From contig JADGOZ010000003.1 in NCBI GenBank assembly GCA_017882705.1, positions 1-56,780 of the forward strand: a stretch of 56,780 nt of DNA, written 5' to 3'. Each line of letters opens with the position of its first letter. The first letter of the stretch is position 1. The notes below the pieces were generated by a model, which had not been told where the DNA came from, ran no database searches, and worked only from the letters and a program-made list of their open reading frames with translations. Positions 16,499 to 25,025 of the stretch are shown one piece after another. Both the position numbers and the translations under genes were made by a program. This stretch comes from Candidatus Nanopelagicales bacterium. GTDB taxonomy: Bacteria; Actinomycetota; Actinomycetes; S36-B12; CAIYMF01.

Positions 16499-18381
16499 GA
16501 GTGCTCGCCCTTCGGCAGCTCGGCCTCGGTCAGGTACTTGTTCAGCTCGTTGACGTCGAACAGCTCGAGCAGGTCCTCGCGCATGGGCGAGAGCGGCTGG
16601 CGGTAGATCGCGACGCCGTCGCCCTCGGTGCGGCTGACGATGTTGAGCTGTCGCCAGTCCGGGCTCATGACCGGGTAGTCGTCCCGGGTGTGGCCGCCAC
16701 GGCTCTCCTGTCGCTCGAGCGCCGAGCGCGCGATCGCCTCTGAGACGAGCAGCATGTTCTTGAGGTCGAGCGCGAGGTGCCAGCCCGGGTTGAACGCGCG
16801 GCCGCCCTGGACCGACGCGCGCCGGACCCGCTCCTTGAAGCCCTCGAGCCGGTCGAGCGCCTCCTGCATCTCGGACTCGGTCCGGATGATGCCGACGAGG
16901 TCGTTCATCGTCTGCTGCAGGTCGGCGTGGATGGTGTACGGGTTCTCGCCGCCCTCGACGTGGAACGCCGCGAGCGCCTCCGTCTCGGCGTCGGCCACCA
17001 TCTCGTCGGTGACCGTCGGCCTCGCGCCGCCGAGCTCGTCGACGTAGATCGCGGCACCGAGACCGGCGCGACGACCGAAGACCAGCAGGTCGGACAGGGA
17101 GTTGCCGCCGAGGCGGTTGGAGCCGTGCATCCCGCCCGAGACCTCGCCGGCGGCGAACAGGCCGGGGAGCTTGGTCTGCTCGTCGTCGGGGTCGACCTCG
17201 ACGCCGCCCATGACGTAGTGGCAGGTCGGTCCGACCTCCATCGGCTCCTTGGTGATGTCGACGTCGGCCAGCTCCTTGAACTGGTGCCACATCGAGGGGA
17301 GCTTCTTCTTGATGACGTCGGCCGGGAGCCGGGTCGAGACGTCGAGGTAGACGCCGCCGTGCGGGGTGCCGCGGCCGGCCTTGACCTCGGAGTTGATCGC
17401 GCGGGCGACCTCGTCGCGCGGGAGCAGCTCCGGTGGGCGCCGGTTGTGCTCGGGGTCGGTGTACCAGCGGTCGCCCTCTTCCGGCGTGGTGGCGTACTGC
17501 GCCTTGAACACGTCCGGGATGTAGTCGAACATGAACCGCTTGCCCTCGGAGTTGGTGAGGATCCCGCCGTCACCACGCACCGACTCGGTCACGAGGATGC
17601 CCTTGACCGAGAGCGGCCAGACCATGCCGGTCGGGTGGAACTGGATGAACTCCATGTTGAGCGTGGTCGCGCCAGCCCGCATCGCCAGGGCGTGCCCGTC
17701 GCCGGTGTACTCCCACGAGGCGCTGGTGACCTTGAAGGTCTTGCCGATGCCGCCGGTGGCGAGCACGACGGCAGGTGCCTCGAACACGACGAAGTCGCCG
17801 GTCTCCCGGTAGTAGGCGTAGGCACCCGCGATCCTGCCGTCGTTGACGAGCAGGCGGGTCACGGTGACCTCGGCAAAGATCTTGATCTTCGACTGGTAGT
17901 CGCCGGTCTCGCGGAAGTCCTCCTGCTGCAGCGACACGATCTTCTGCTGCAGGGTGCGGATCAGCTCGAGGCCCGACCGGTCGCCGACGTGGGCGAGACG
18001 AGGGTACTCGTGGCCGCCGAAGTTGCGCTGGGAGATCTTGCCGTCGGGCGTGCGGTCGAAGAGCGCGCCGTAGGTCTCGAGCTCCCACACCCGCTGCGGG
18101 GCCTCCTTGGCGTGCAGCTCGGCCATCCGCCAGGAGTTGAGGAACTTGCCGCCACGCATCGTGTCGCGGAAGTGGACCTGCCAGTTGTCCTTCGAGTTCA
18201 CGTTGCCCATGGCGGCGGCGATGCCGCCCTCGGCCATGACGGTGTGCGCCTTGCCGAACAGCGACTTGCACACGATGGCGACGGTCTTGCCCTGGAGTCG
18301 CGCCTCGATGGCGGCGCGGAGTCCGGCGCCTCCGGCGCCGATCACCACGACGTCGAAGGAATGACGCTCGAGGTCGGTCAT
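16495..18381 (-). CDS. sdhA: succinate dehydrogenase/fumarate reductase flavoprotein subunit
   Basis: A 628-residue catalytic subunit oxidising succinate to fumarate. The FAD site VVVIGAGGAGLRAAIEA (11-27) is followed by the flavinylation His at H46 (GKAHTVMAEGG). The substrate-site segments EFIQFHPTG, TESVRGDGG and HGSNRLGGNSL are intact. ATG 18381 follows an AAAGGAC ribosome site. The gene lies 17 bases after sdhC and overlaps sdhB by four bases. Confidence 0.96.
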   Translation of the reverse strand: MTDLERHSFDVVVIGAGGAGLRAAIEARLQGKTVAIVCKSLFGKAHTVMAEGGIAAAMGNVNSKDNWQVHFRDTMRGGKFLNSWRMAELHAKEAPQRVWELETYGALFDRTPDGKISQRNFGGHEYPRLAHVGDRSGLELIRTLQQKIVSLQQEDFRETGDYQSKIKIFAEVTVTRLLVNDGRIAGAYAYYRETGDFVVFEAPAVVLATGGIGKTFKVTSASWEYTGDGHALAMRAGATTLNMEFIQFHPTGMVWPLSVKGILVTESVRGDGGILTNSEGKRFMFDYIPDVFKAQYATTPEEGDRWYTDPEHNRRPPELLPRDEVARAINSEVKAGRGTPHGGVYLDVSTRLPADVIKKKLPSMWHQFKELADVDITKEPMEVGPTCHYVMGGVEVDPDDEQTKLPGLFAAGEVSGGMHGSNRLGGNSLSDLLVFGRRAGLGAAIYVDELGGARPTVTDEMVADAETEALAAFHVEGGENPYTIHADLQQTMNDLVGIIRTESEMQEALDRLEGFKERVRRASVQGGRAFNPGWHLALDLKNMLLVSEAIARSALERQESRGGHTRDDYPVMSPDWRQLNIVSRTEGDGVAIYRQPLSPMREDLLELFDVNELNKYLTEAELPKGEHS

Positions 18382-18398
18382 GGAAGTCCTTTGCGCGA

Positions 18399-19193
18399 TC
18401 AGGCGGAGAAGAACACGAGGTCGCTGATGCGGCCCGAGGCGAGCAGGTAGACGTAGAAGTCCGCGAGCACGACGGTGCAGAGCGAGATCCACGCGTAGAG
18501 CATGTGGTGCTCGTTGATCTTCGAGACGAAGGTCCACGCCTTGTAGCGCAGTGGGTGCTTCGAGAAGTGCGTGATGCGCCCGGCCGTGATGTTGCGGCAC
18601 GAGTGGCACGACAGCGTGTAGAGCCACAGGGCCACGGCGTTGGCCGTGAGGATCAGGGTGCCGAGGCCGAGGTAGCCCCACTTGCCGCCCGGGGTCTTGA
18701 ACGCCAGCACCGCGTCGAGCGTGAGGACCACGTTGAGGATCAGTGCGAGGTAGAGCGCGTAGCGGTGCAGGTTGTTGAGGATCAGCGGCAGCTTGCGCTC
18801 ACCGGAGTAGGCCGAGTGCGGCTCGGCGACGGCACAGGCCGGCGGCGAGAGCCAGAACGACCGGAAGTAGGCCTTCCGGTAGTAGTAGCAGGAGAACCGG
18901 AACGTCAGCGGGATCCACGCGATGAGCAGCGACGGCGAGAGCATCCACCACGAGATGGGGCCGCCCGGCTCGGTGCCCTCGACGCAGGTGGTCGACAGGC
19001 ACGGGGAGTAGAAGAGCGAGATGTACGGCGCGGAGTAGTAGTACTTCCCGCTGAACACCCGCCACGCGGAGTAGACGACGAACGCCGTCAGGGCCAGGAA
19101 GACGCCCAACGGCTGGAGCCACCAGCGGTCGGTACGCAGGGTGTCCGCGTCGATCTTCGCGCGTCCCGGTGAGTGGATCCCGGTCGTTGCCAT
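18399..19193 (-). CDS. sdhC: succinate dehydrogenase membrane anchor subunit
   Basis: A 264-residue, five-helix membrane protein, the single anchor of this operon. Helices begin near residues 27, 83, 140, 178 and 235. Histidines suited to haem b binding sit in NNLHRYALYL and KINEHHMLYAW. It resembles the anchor of mycobacterial Sdh1 (Rv0249c type) in context and size, and not the short SdhC/SdhD pair. I prefer ATG 19193 (MATTGIHSPG); an earlier in-frame start would add 17 residues. The name sdhC is positional. Confidence 0.85.
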   Translation of the reverse strand: MATTGIHSPGRAKIDADTLRTDRWWLQPLGVFLALTAFVVYSAWRVFSGKYYYSAPYISLFYSPCLSTTCVEGTEPGGPISWWMLSPSLLIAWIPLTFRFSCYYYRKAYFRSFWLSPPACAVAEPHSAYSGERKLPLILNNLHRYALYLALILNVVLTLDAVLAFKTPGGKWGYLGLGTLILTANAVALWLYTLSCHSCRNITAGRITHFSKHPLRYKAWTFVSKINEHHMLYAWISLCTVVLADFYVYLLASGRISDLVFFSA

Positions 19194-19273
19194 ACGGCGC
19201 CTGCCCGTCTCGTTCGGTCCTGTGGTCCGAGGCGAGTGTGCCACCCGGCCCTCCCGGGTGCCCGTCTCGCACC

Positions 19274-19289
19274 CGTGACATCGGCCACA
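19274..19289. promoter_or_regulatory. Crp/GlxR-like palindrome between sdhC and a peptidase gene
   Basis: CGTGA-CATCGG-CCACA differs by one base in each half from the TGTGA-N6-TCACA consensus of actinobacterial Crp/GlxR regulators. GlxR is known to act on sdhCAB in Corynebacterium. It lies 81 bases upstream of the sdhC start. Confidence 0.3.
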
Positions 19290-19342
19290 GGTGAGGCCAG
19301 CCTCCTCGGCCCGGTCCGTCAGCCGGAACGGCCCTCCCGGGT

Positions 19343-19357
19343 TACCGTGCCCGCGTG
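19343..19357 (+). promoter_or_regulatory. -10 box and leaderless start of the M20 peptidase gene
   Basis: TACCGT at 19343-19348, then six bases, then GTG at 19355. Confidence 0.45.
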
Positions 19358-20704
19358 AGCCTCCCCACCCCTCCCGAGCGCCTCGACGCCACCGACGCCG
19401 ACCGCATGAGCCGCGAGGCGGTCGAGCTGGCCGCCGAGATCATCCGGGTCGACTCCACGAGCGGCAACGAGACCGCCGTGGCCGAGGTCCTGGCCGCCTT
19501 CCTGGCGGCGAACGGCGTCGAGGCCGAGCTCGTAGCCCGCGACCCGGCCCGGGCCAACCTCGTGGCCCGGATCCCCGGCACCGCCGGCGGGCCGTCGCTC
19601 GCCCTCGTCGGGCACAGCGACGTCGTGCCCGCCGACGCCCGCGACTGGACCCATCCCCCGTTCGCCGCGGTGGTCGACGACCACGGCTACCTCTGGGGCC
19701 GGGGCGCGGTCGACATGAAGAACGAGGTGGCGGCCCGCACCGCCGCGGTGGCCTCGCTGGCCCGGTCGGGGTGGCGCGGCAGCGGCGACCTGCTGCTGGT
19801 GATCGTGGCCGACGAGGAGGACGGCGCGGCGCACGTCGGCATGAACTGGCTGGTCCGCGAGCGGCCGGACATCGCCACGACGTACGCCCTCAACGAGGGC
19901 GGCGGGATCGCGTTCTCGCTGGCCGACGGCCGGCACCTCACGGAGATCTCCGTCGGCGAGAAGGGCACCTGCCCCATCCGGGTGGACGCCATCGGCGAGG
20001 CGGGCCACGCCTCGACCCCGACCCTCGGCGACAACGCCGTGCCGCTGCTCGGCCGCCTGCTGGCGCGCCTGGGGCGCGGCGAGGCGGAGCCGCAGGACCA
20101 TCCGCAGGTCCGCGTCATGCTCGACACCCTGCTCGGGGTCGGCGCGGTCGACCGGCTCGGGCTGGCCGAGGCGATCCGCCAGGGCGGGCTGCTGCACCCC
20201 GACCTCGCCACGAGCCTCCCGGCGGTCGCGGGCATCACGATGTCGCCGACGGTCCTGCACGGCGCCCCCGCGCGCAACGTCATGCCGGCCCGGGCCGGCG
20301 TCGAGCTCGACTGCCGGATCCTGCCGGGCACGACGGAGCAGGAGGTGCTCGAGGCGGTGCGGCGGCGGCTGGGCGACGACATCCCGTACGAGCTGCTCCA
20401 GCCGGAGCCGGCCAACCACGGCAACGCCTCGACCGCGGTGAGCCCGCTGTGGGACGTCGTACGCCGGTTCGCCGACGAACGGCTCGGGACCACGCTGTTC
20501 CCGACGCTCTGCTCGGGCTTCACCGACTCGGTCTACCTGCGCCGCGAGTTCGGGACGATCGCCTACGGCTTCAGCCCGTTCGCGACGACGCCGGCAGCGG
20601 TCATCGACGCCGGCTACCACAACGCCGACGAGCGCGTGCACGTCGCCGACATCGCCCTGTCCGCCGACTTCCACGCCTACGCCGCGCGGTCCCTCCTCAG
20701 CTGA
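19355..20704 (+). CDS. M20/M25/M40-family metallopeptidase
   Basis: A 449-residue di-zinc peptidase/deacylase. Metal-site motifs in order: GHSDVVPAD (His, Asp), GRGAVDMKNEVAA (bridging Asp), ADEEDGAAHVG (catalytic Glu pair), then the dimerisation lid and a C-terminal TDSVYLRREF...GYHNADERVH segment with the last His. No signal peptide, so it is cytoplasmic. Family members cleave dipeptides or N-acyl amino acids, and this subfamily is usually annotated as a carboxypeptidase or acetylornithine deacetylase-like enzyme. Start GTG 19355. Confidence 0.9.
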   Translation: MSLPTPPERLDATDADRMSREAVELAAEIIRVDSTSGNETAVAEVLAAFLAANGVEAELVARDPARANLVARIPGTAGGPSLALVGHSDVVPADARDWTHPPFAAVVDDHGYLWGRGAVDMKNEVAARTAAVASLARSGWRGSGDLLLVIVADEEDGAAHVGMNWLVRERPDIATTYALNEGGGIAFSLADGRHLTEISVGEKGTCPIRVDAIGEAGHASTPTLGDNAVPLLGRLLARLGRGEAEPQDHPQVRVMLDTLLGVGAVDRLGLAEAIRQGGLLHPDLATSLPAVAGITMSPTVLHGAPARNVMPARAGVELDCRILPGTTEQEVLEAVRRRLGDDIPYELLQPEPANHGNASTAVSPLWDVVRRFADERLGTTLFPTLCSGFTDSVYLRREFGTIAYGFSPFATTPAAVIDAGYHNADERVHVADIALSADFHAYAARSLLS

Positions 20705-20712
20705 GGCACGCA

Positions 20713-20769
20713 TGTCACTGGTGCTGTGGTCGCTTCCGGGGCCGGGAAGAAGCCACACCACCAGTGACA
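20713..20769. terminator. long dyad between convergent genes
   Basis: TGTCACTGGTGCTGTGG (20713-20729) pairs with 20753-20769 over 17 bp with one mismatch. A short inner pair CTTCC/GGAAG is also present. It separates the convergent M20 and DUF1015 genes. Confidence 0.6.
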
Positions 20770-20778
20770 CGGCGGCTG

Positions 20779-22044
20779 TCAGTGCAGGGGGTGGAGGAAG
20801 AGGCCGCTGGCGAGCTTGGGCTCGAACCAGGTGCTCTTGGGGGGCATGACCTCGCCGGCGTCGGCGACCGCGACGAGGTCCGCGGTCGGGGTCGGGCAGA
20901 GGGTGAAGCCGACCGCGGCCCGGCCCTCCGCGACGAGGCGCTCGATCTCCTTCGCGCCGCGGATGCCGCCGACGAACGCGATCCGGGAGTCGGTGCGCGG
21001 GTCGCCGATGCCGAGCAGCGGAGCGAGGACGCGCTCCTGCAGGATCGATACGTCGAGGCGCCCGAGCGGGTCGCCGTCGTCGACGTCGCGCGCCCGCGCC
21101 CGGAACCAGTCGCCATCGAGGTGCACCCCGAACTCGTGCGCCACCTTCGGGGTCACCGCACCCGACGCCGGGCTCAGGTCGAAGCCCGTCTCGTCGAGCG
21201 CCACGAGCAGCTCCTCGACGCTCAGCCCGAACAGGTCCGCGACCACGCGGTTGTAGGCCATCACGTGCACGTCGTCGATCGGGAACACGACCGCCAGGAA
21301 GCGGGAGCACTCCGGACCCCCGTGAGCCTCGTGCCCGGGCGCCTGCTCACCGCGGGGGGCGTCAGCGGCGCGGCGCGCCGCGTGCACGCGCGAGGCGGCG
21401 GCGCTGCGGTGGTGGCCGTCGGCGACGTAGAGGTCGCCGGCCTCGGCGAAGGCGCGGTGCAGGGCATCGATCTCCGACGGATGGTCGACGATCCACAGCC
21501 TGTGCCCGACACCGTCGCGCGTGACGACGTCGACGGCCGGGTCGCGGGTCACCACGCGCGACACGACGTGGTCGACGTCGGCCGAGCGGCGCGACAGCAG
21601 GAACACCGGCTCGTCCTGGGCGTCGAGCGCCTCGATGTGGCGGACGCGGTCGTCCTCCTTGTCGGGCCGGGTGAGCTCGTGGACCCGCACCCGGCCGGCG
21701 TCGTAGTCCGCGACGCCCACGACCGCGACGACACCGGTCTGCACGACGTCGCCCATCACCTGCCGGTAGACGGAGTACGTCGGCTCGTCGTCGCGCACGA
21801 GCACGCCACGTGCGACGAAGTCCTCGAGGTTGGCCCGACCGCGCGCGTAGACCTCGTCGCTGTGCGGCTGGACCGATGCCGGCAGGTCGATCTCCGGACG
21901 AGACACCCGCAGGAACGAGTCGGGGTCACCACCGGCGTAGGCCCTCGCCTCCTCGACGTCGACCACGTCGTACGGCGGGGACATCACCCGCTCGGCGAGC
22001 CCGGGGGCGGGACGCAGCGCACGGAACGGACCGACCTCGACCAC
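20779..22044 (-). CDS. DUF1015-family protein
   Basis: A 421-residue cytoplasmic protein with the DUF1015 hallmarks: an N-terminal PFRALRPAPGLAERVMSPPYDVV, the central YVADGHHRSAAA loop and a C-terminal AVGFTLCPTPTADLVAVADAGEVMPPKST segment. Members are found next to serine-metabolism genes in many bacteria, and the ParB-like serine kinase SerK shares the GHHR-type motif; that makes a kinase role possible but it is not shown here. The start is GTG 22044 with GGAGA upstream. Confidence 0.88.
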   Translation of the reverse strand: MVEVGPFRALRPAPGLAERVMSPPYDVVDVEEARAYAGGDPDSFLRVSRPEIDLPASVQPHSDEVYARGRANLEDFVARGVLVRDDEPTYSVYRQVMGDVVQTGVVAVVGVADYDAGRVRVHELTRPDKEDDRVRHIEALDAQDEPVFLLSRRSADVDHVVSRVVTRDPAVDVVTRDGVGHRLWIVDHPSEIDALHRAFAEAGDLYVADGHHRSAAASRVHAARRAADAPRGEQAPGHEAHGGPECSRFLAVVFPIDDVHVMAYNRVVADLFGLSVEELLVALDETGFDLSPASGAVTPKVAHEFGVHLDGDWFRARARDVDDGDPLGRLDVSILQERVLAPLLGIGDPRTDSRIAFVGGIRGAKEIERLVAEGRAAVGFTLCPTPTADLVAVADAGEVMPPKSTWFEPKLASGLFLHPLH

Positions 22045-22104
22045 GCGGCTCTCCTGCGGTGCTCTGCTCTCGACGGTACGTGCTCCCGAACGGGCGCCCC
22101 GAAC

Positions 22105-22782
22105 CTACCGGGCCGCCGCCGCGCCCGACAGCGCCGGCGTGCGCACGACCAGGACCCATCCCGTCACGATGAGCAGCTGCGCGAGGGCGTAGGTGCTCAT
22201 GACGAGGAACCCCGACGCGGGCACGTCGAGGTCGGCGGCGCCGAGCCCGATGAGCAGGTCGGAGACCAGGAAGAGCACACCGCCGACGCCGATCCGGCGG
22301 TCGCCCATCGCGACGGCGCAGGCGGCCATGGTCACGAGCGCCGCGGAGTAGACCGCGATGGGGATGCGCAGTTCGCCGAGCATCGGACCGACCACGACCT
22401 GCAGCGCGAGCCACAGCAGCGCCCAGGCGGCGAGGACCCAGCGTCGTCGACGGAGCCCGTCGGCCGCGCCGAGGCGCAGGAAGCCGAGGATGTAGCAGAC
22501 CTGCATGACGAGGAACGCGCCCATGCCGGCGATGAACCACGCGCTGCCCGACGGGCCGAGCAGCTCGTCGCCCGCGAGCGCCGCCACGAGACCCGCCATG
22601 AGCAGGCCCGGCGGCCGGCGGTCGCAGGCGAGCCACGCCCACACCACCAGCAGACCGCACAGGAACGGCTTCGTGACGAGCTCGAGCCACGAGATGCCGA
22701 CGGACACCGACACGAGGTTCGCGACGGCGACGACGACGAACGCGACGAGCACGGGGCGCGGCGCAGGCAGGATGTCGGTCAT
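22105..22782 (-). CDS. YhhN/TMEM86-family membrane protein (lysoplasmalogenase-like)
   Basis: A 225-residue protein with about eight hydrophobic helices. The motifs AGLVAALAGDELLG and FLVSDLLIGLG provide the two conserved membrane Asp residues typical of YhhN/TMEM86 proteins, some of which hydrolyse the vinyl-ether bond of lysoplasmalogen. Whether this one has that activity is unknown. Same strand as DUF1015 but with a 60-base gap. Confidence 0.82.
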   Translation of the reverse strand: MTDILPAPRPVLVAFVVVAVANLVSVSVGISWLELVTKPFLCGLLVVWAWLACDRRPPGLLMAGLVAALAGDELLGPSGSAWFIAGMGAFLVMQVCYILGFLRLGAADGLRRRRWVLAAWALLWLALQVVVGPMLGELRIPIAVYSAALVTMAACAVAMGDRRIGVGGVLFLVSDLLIGLGAADLDVPASGFLVMSTYALAQLLIVTGWVLVVRTPALSGAAAAR

Positions 22783-22833
22783 CGGAGCTCCTCCCCGTAG
22801 CGGGTCGGCGTCACTCTAGGGCGAGGTGGCCCG

Positions 22834-23283
22834 TCATCGGGTCGTGCGACCCGCGGTCATGATCTGCACGAACCGCTCCACGCTGCAGGCGGACACGACC
22901 TCGCCGACCAGGTCGAGATCGAGGTCGGACGCGGAGCGGAAGCGCAGGCACCCCTTGCCCAGGTCGGGCGGGCGGGCCGCCGACCACCGGGCGCGGAAGT
23001 CCGCCTCGCTCATCACCGCACCGGTGTAGAGCGGCAGCAGGTGCAGCGTCGAGTAGTTCTTCTGCGCCGCCAGCCCCGCGATCATGAGCGGCTTGCCGTT
23101 GTAGGTCTCCGGCGCCACCTCGAGCGGGACGACCCAGGTGATCATCCCGTGGCCCATGGTCTCGACGAAGCCTTCGGGCATCGCGGCACCGACCGCCGAA
23201 CGCACCACCGCGAGCTCCGCCGCACGGTCGGGCGGGAGCTCGCGGAGGTAGGCGTCCGGCGCGGACGCCGTGGATGCGGCCAC
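22834..23283 (-). CDS. DUF1801-family protein (YdhG-like)
   Basis: A 149-residue protein starting at GTG 23283, five bases after the DUF1508 stop. The pattern AYLRELPPDRAAELAVVRSAV, then GHGMITWVVPLEVAPETYNGKPLMIAGLAAQKNYSTLHL, matches DUF1801, a small alpha/beta fold related to bacterial frataxin-like/YdhG proteins. Function is not established. The C-terminal KGCLRF and LDLVGEVV segments agree with the family. Confidence 0.82.
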   Translation of the reverse strand: MAASTASAPDAYLRELPPDRAAELAVVRSAVGAAMPEGFVETMGHGMITWVVPLEVAPETYNGKPLMIAGLAAQKNYSTLHLLPLYTGAVMSEADFRARWSAARPPDLGKGCLRFRSASDLDLDLVGEVVSACSVERFVQIMTAGRTTR

Positions 23284-23288
23284 GGGGA

Positions 23289-23468
23289 TCAGGTCTGGTC
23301 GTCGATCTCCGCGTCGGCCGCGTTGGTGCGCACGGACGCGATGCCGCCCAGCGCGGAGTCCTTCTCCTTGTAGGCTTGCGACTGGGCGATGATCTGCCCG
23401 TTCGCGGCGACGAGGTTGAAGCGGTACTTGCCCTGCGCGTCGGTCTTGAGGACGAACTTGCCGGCCAT
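23289..23468 (-). CDS. DUF1508 (YegP-like) small protein
   Basis: A 59-codon gene, ATG 23468 to TGA 23289. The product reads MAGKFVLKTDAQGKYRF..., then ANGQIIAQSQAYKEKDSAL and SVRTNAADAEIDDQT, a single complete YegP/DUF1508 repeat (normally about 55 residues, often duplicated). A ribosome site GGAGG lies nine bases upstream. It probably shares a transcript with the DUF1801 gene, from a promoter at 23513-23508. Function of the family is unknown. Confidence 0.85.
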   Translation of the reverse strand: MAGKFVLKTDAQGKYRFNLVAANGQIIAQSQAYKEKDSALGGIASVRTNAADAEIDDQT

Positions 23469-23490
23469 GCGAGCCTCCGTGTGGTGATGC

Positions 23491-23513
23491 CCCCGAATGT
23501 CGGGGCGAGCCTA
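23491..23513 (-). promoter_or_regulatory. -10 box and leader hairpin of the DUF1508-DUF1801 pair
   Basis: TAGGCT (23513-23508, minus strand) would start transcription near 23501. The leader then opens with a hairpin, CCCCGA/TCGGGG with a 3-nt loop (23491-23505). Confidence 0.4.
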
Positions 23514-23588
23514 GGAAGCCCTGGGTCCCGACGACGCGTTTTCGCCGAATCCGCGACGTCTCGTCGGAGGACCGTCGGGGTGGCGACG

Positions 23589-25025
23589 TCACACGCCGTG
23601 CATCGCCGCGATCCGGCCGCCGTCGATCGCCGCGACCAGCTCGGCGTGGTCGCGCGTGTTCTGCGCGGCGTACTCGAACGCGAACTCCGTGATCGCGTCG
23701 TCGAACGTCCGCCCGTTGCCGAGGTAGGCCGCGATCGCGATGCGGGCGCCCGAGCGGGCGTGCGCCCTCGCGAGGGTCCAGGCACAGGCCTCGGCGTACA
23801 TCCGCATGCCCTCGGGCTGGAGCACCGCGATGTCGAAGCTGCCCTTGCCGTCGCGCAGCTGACGGACGTAGAAGTCGTGGTCGTCGCCGTCGAGGCCGCG
23901 ACCGCGGTACCACCCCAGGAAGATGTCGCTCGCGGCCTGCATGACGCGCTGGCCGGCCACGACGCGGTGGCCGGGCCGCTCGTACTCGGACCGCCCGAGG
24001 TAGGGCTCCAGGACCGACTGCGTGGCCTCCTTGAACTGCAGGATCAGCGGGTCCTCGTGGTCGCGGCCGAGGAGCAGCGTCATCCAGGCACGGGTCCCGA
24101 CGCTGCCGACGCCGACGACCTTGCGGGCGAGGTCGCCGAAGGTGTACTGCTCGGCGAGCAGGCGGCGGTCGTCCTCGAGCGTCGTGCGGTAGTCGGACAG
24201 GATGCGCGCCGACTCGCCCTGGATCCACGCCTCGCCCTGCTCGCCCGCGAGCTCGACCAGCGGGACGACGAGCGGCGGCTGGGAGCGGAAACGGGGGATG
24301 CCGTCCACGGTCTCGGTGAGCTTCGTGAACGCCTGCAGGTTGTCGCGCGTCGCGAACTTGTTCACGGTGCGGCGGGCGAACTGCACGCGCGACTCCGGGA
24401 TCTTCACCTTCGCGGCCGAGACCCGCGCCTGGATCATCGACAGGAGGTTCTCGACCTCGAGGCGGGAGTACCACACCTGCAGGTTGGACATCGCGGCGAA
24501 GGAGGACATCGCCGTGCGGTAGGCGCGGACGCCGTCGCGCACGACCTCGATGGTCGACGGCTCGTCGAAGCCGTTGTCCTGGGAGGCGATGACGAGCGAC
24601 GCGGCGAGGCGCTTCACGTCCCACTCCCACGGTCCAGGCAGCGTCTCGTCGAAGTCGTTGAGGTCGAAGATCAGCCGACGCTCGGGCGAGTTGTAGATGC
24701 CGAAGTTGACCAGGTGGGCGTCGCCGCACACCTGCACGCGCAGGCCCGAGGTCGGCGTCGTCGCGAGGTCCATCGCCATGACGGCGGCGGCGCCGCGGAA
24801 GAAGGCGAACGGCGAGGACGCCATCCGCCCGTAGCGGATCGGCAGCAGCTCCTGCACCCGGGTGCTGCCCTGCTCCTCGAGCACCTCGAGCGGCGACCGG
24901 CGCGCCTCCGACGCCCGGAACTCGGCGTGCGAGGACCGCGGCACCTGCTTGCGGGCCGCCTTGCCCAGCGCGGCCTGCTCGGCGACCGACCCCTTCGGGA
25001 TCTCGAGCCTCGAGACGTTCGTCAT
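23589..25025 (-). CDS. DUF2252-family protein
   Basis: A 478-residue cytoplasmic protein of DUF2252, predicted to have a protein-kinase/aminoglycoside-phosphotransferase-like fold. Characteristic segments: PIRYGRMASSPFAFFRGAAAVMA (about 60-82), VQVCGDAHLVNFGIYNSPERRLIFDLNDFDE (CGDAHLxN, like a phosphotransferase catalytic loop, and DLNDFD like a metal-binding loop), and WTLARAHARSGA. ATG 25025 follows GAGGGGAAGC and overlaps the upstream ROK stop by four bases. A kinase role is inference. Confidence 0.87.
   Translation of the reverse strand: MTNVSRLEIPKGSVAEQAALGKAARKQVPRSSHAEFRASEARRSPLEVLEEQGSTRVQELLPIRYGRMASSPFAFFRGAAAVMAMDLATTPTSGLRVQVCGDAHLVNFGIYNSPERRLIFDLNDFDETLPGPWEWDVKRLAASLVIASQDNGFDEPSTIEVVRDGVRAYRTAMSSFAAMSNLQVWYSRLEVENLLSMIQARVSAAKVKIPESRVQFARRTVNKFATRDNLQAFTKLTETVDGIPRFRSQPPLVVPLVELAGEQGEAWIQGESARILSDYRTTLEDDRRLLAEQYTFGDLARKVVGVGSVGTRAWMTLLLGRDHEDPLILQFKEATQSVLEPYLGRSEYERPGHRVVAGQRVMQAASDIFLGWYRGRGLDGDDHDFYVRQLRDGKGSFDIAVLQPEGMRMYAEACAWTLARAHARSGARIAIAAYLGNGRTFDDAITEFAFEYAAQNTRDHAELVAAIDGGRIAAMHGV

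Noticed and set aside
19291-22800. A 1169-codon open frame on the plus strand
   Set aside because: It runs across the M20 gene in another frame and then antisense to DUF1015 and YhhN. It is Arg/Pro/Ala-rich with no domain, typical of GC-rich shadow frames.
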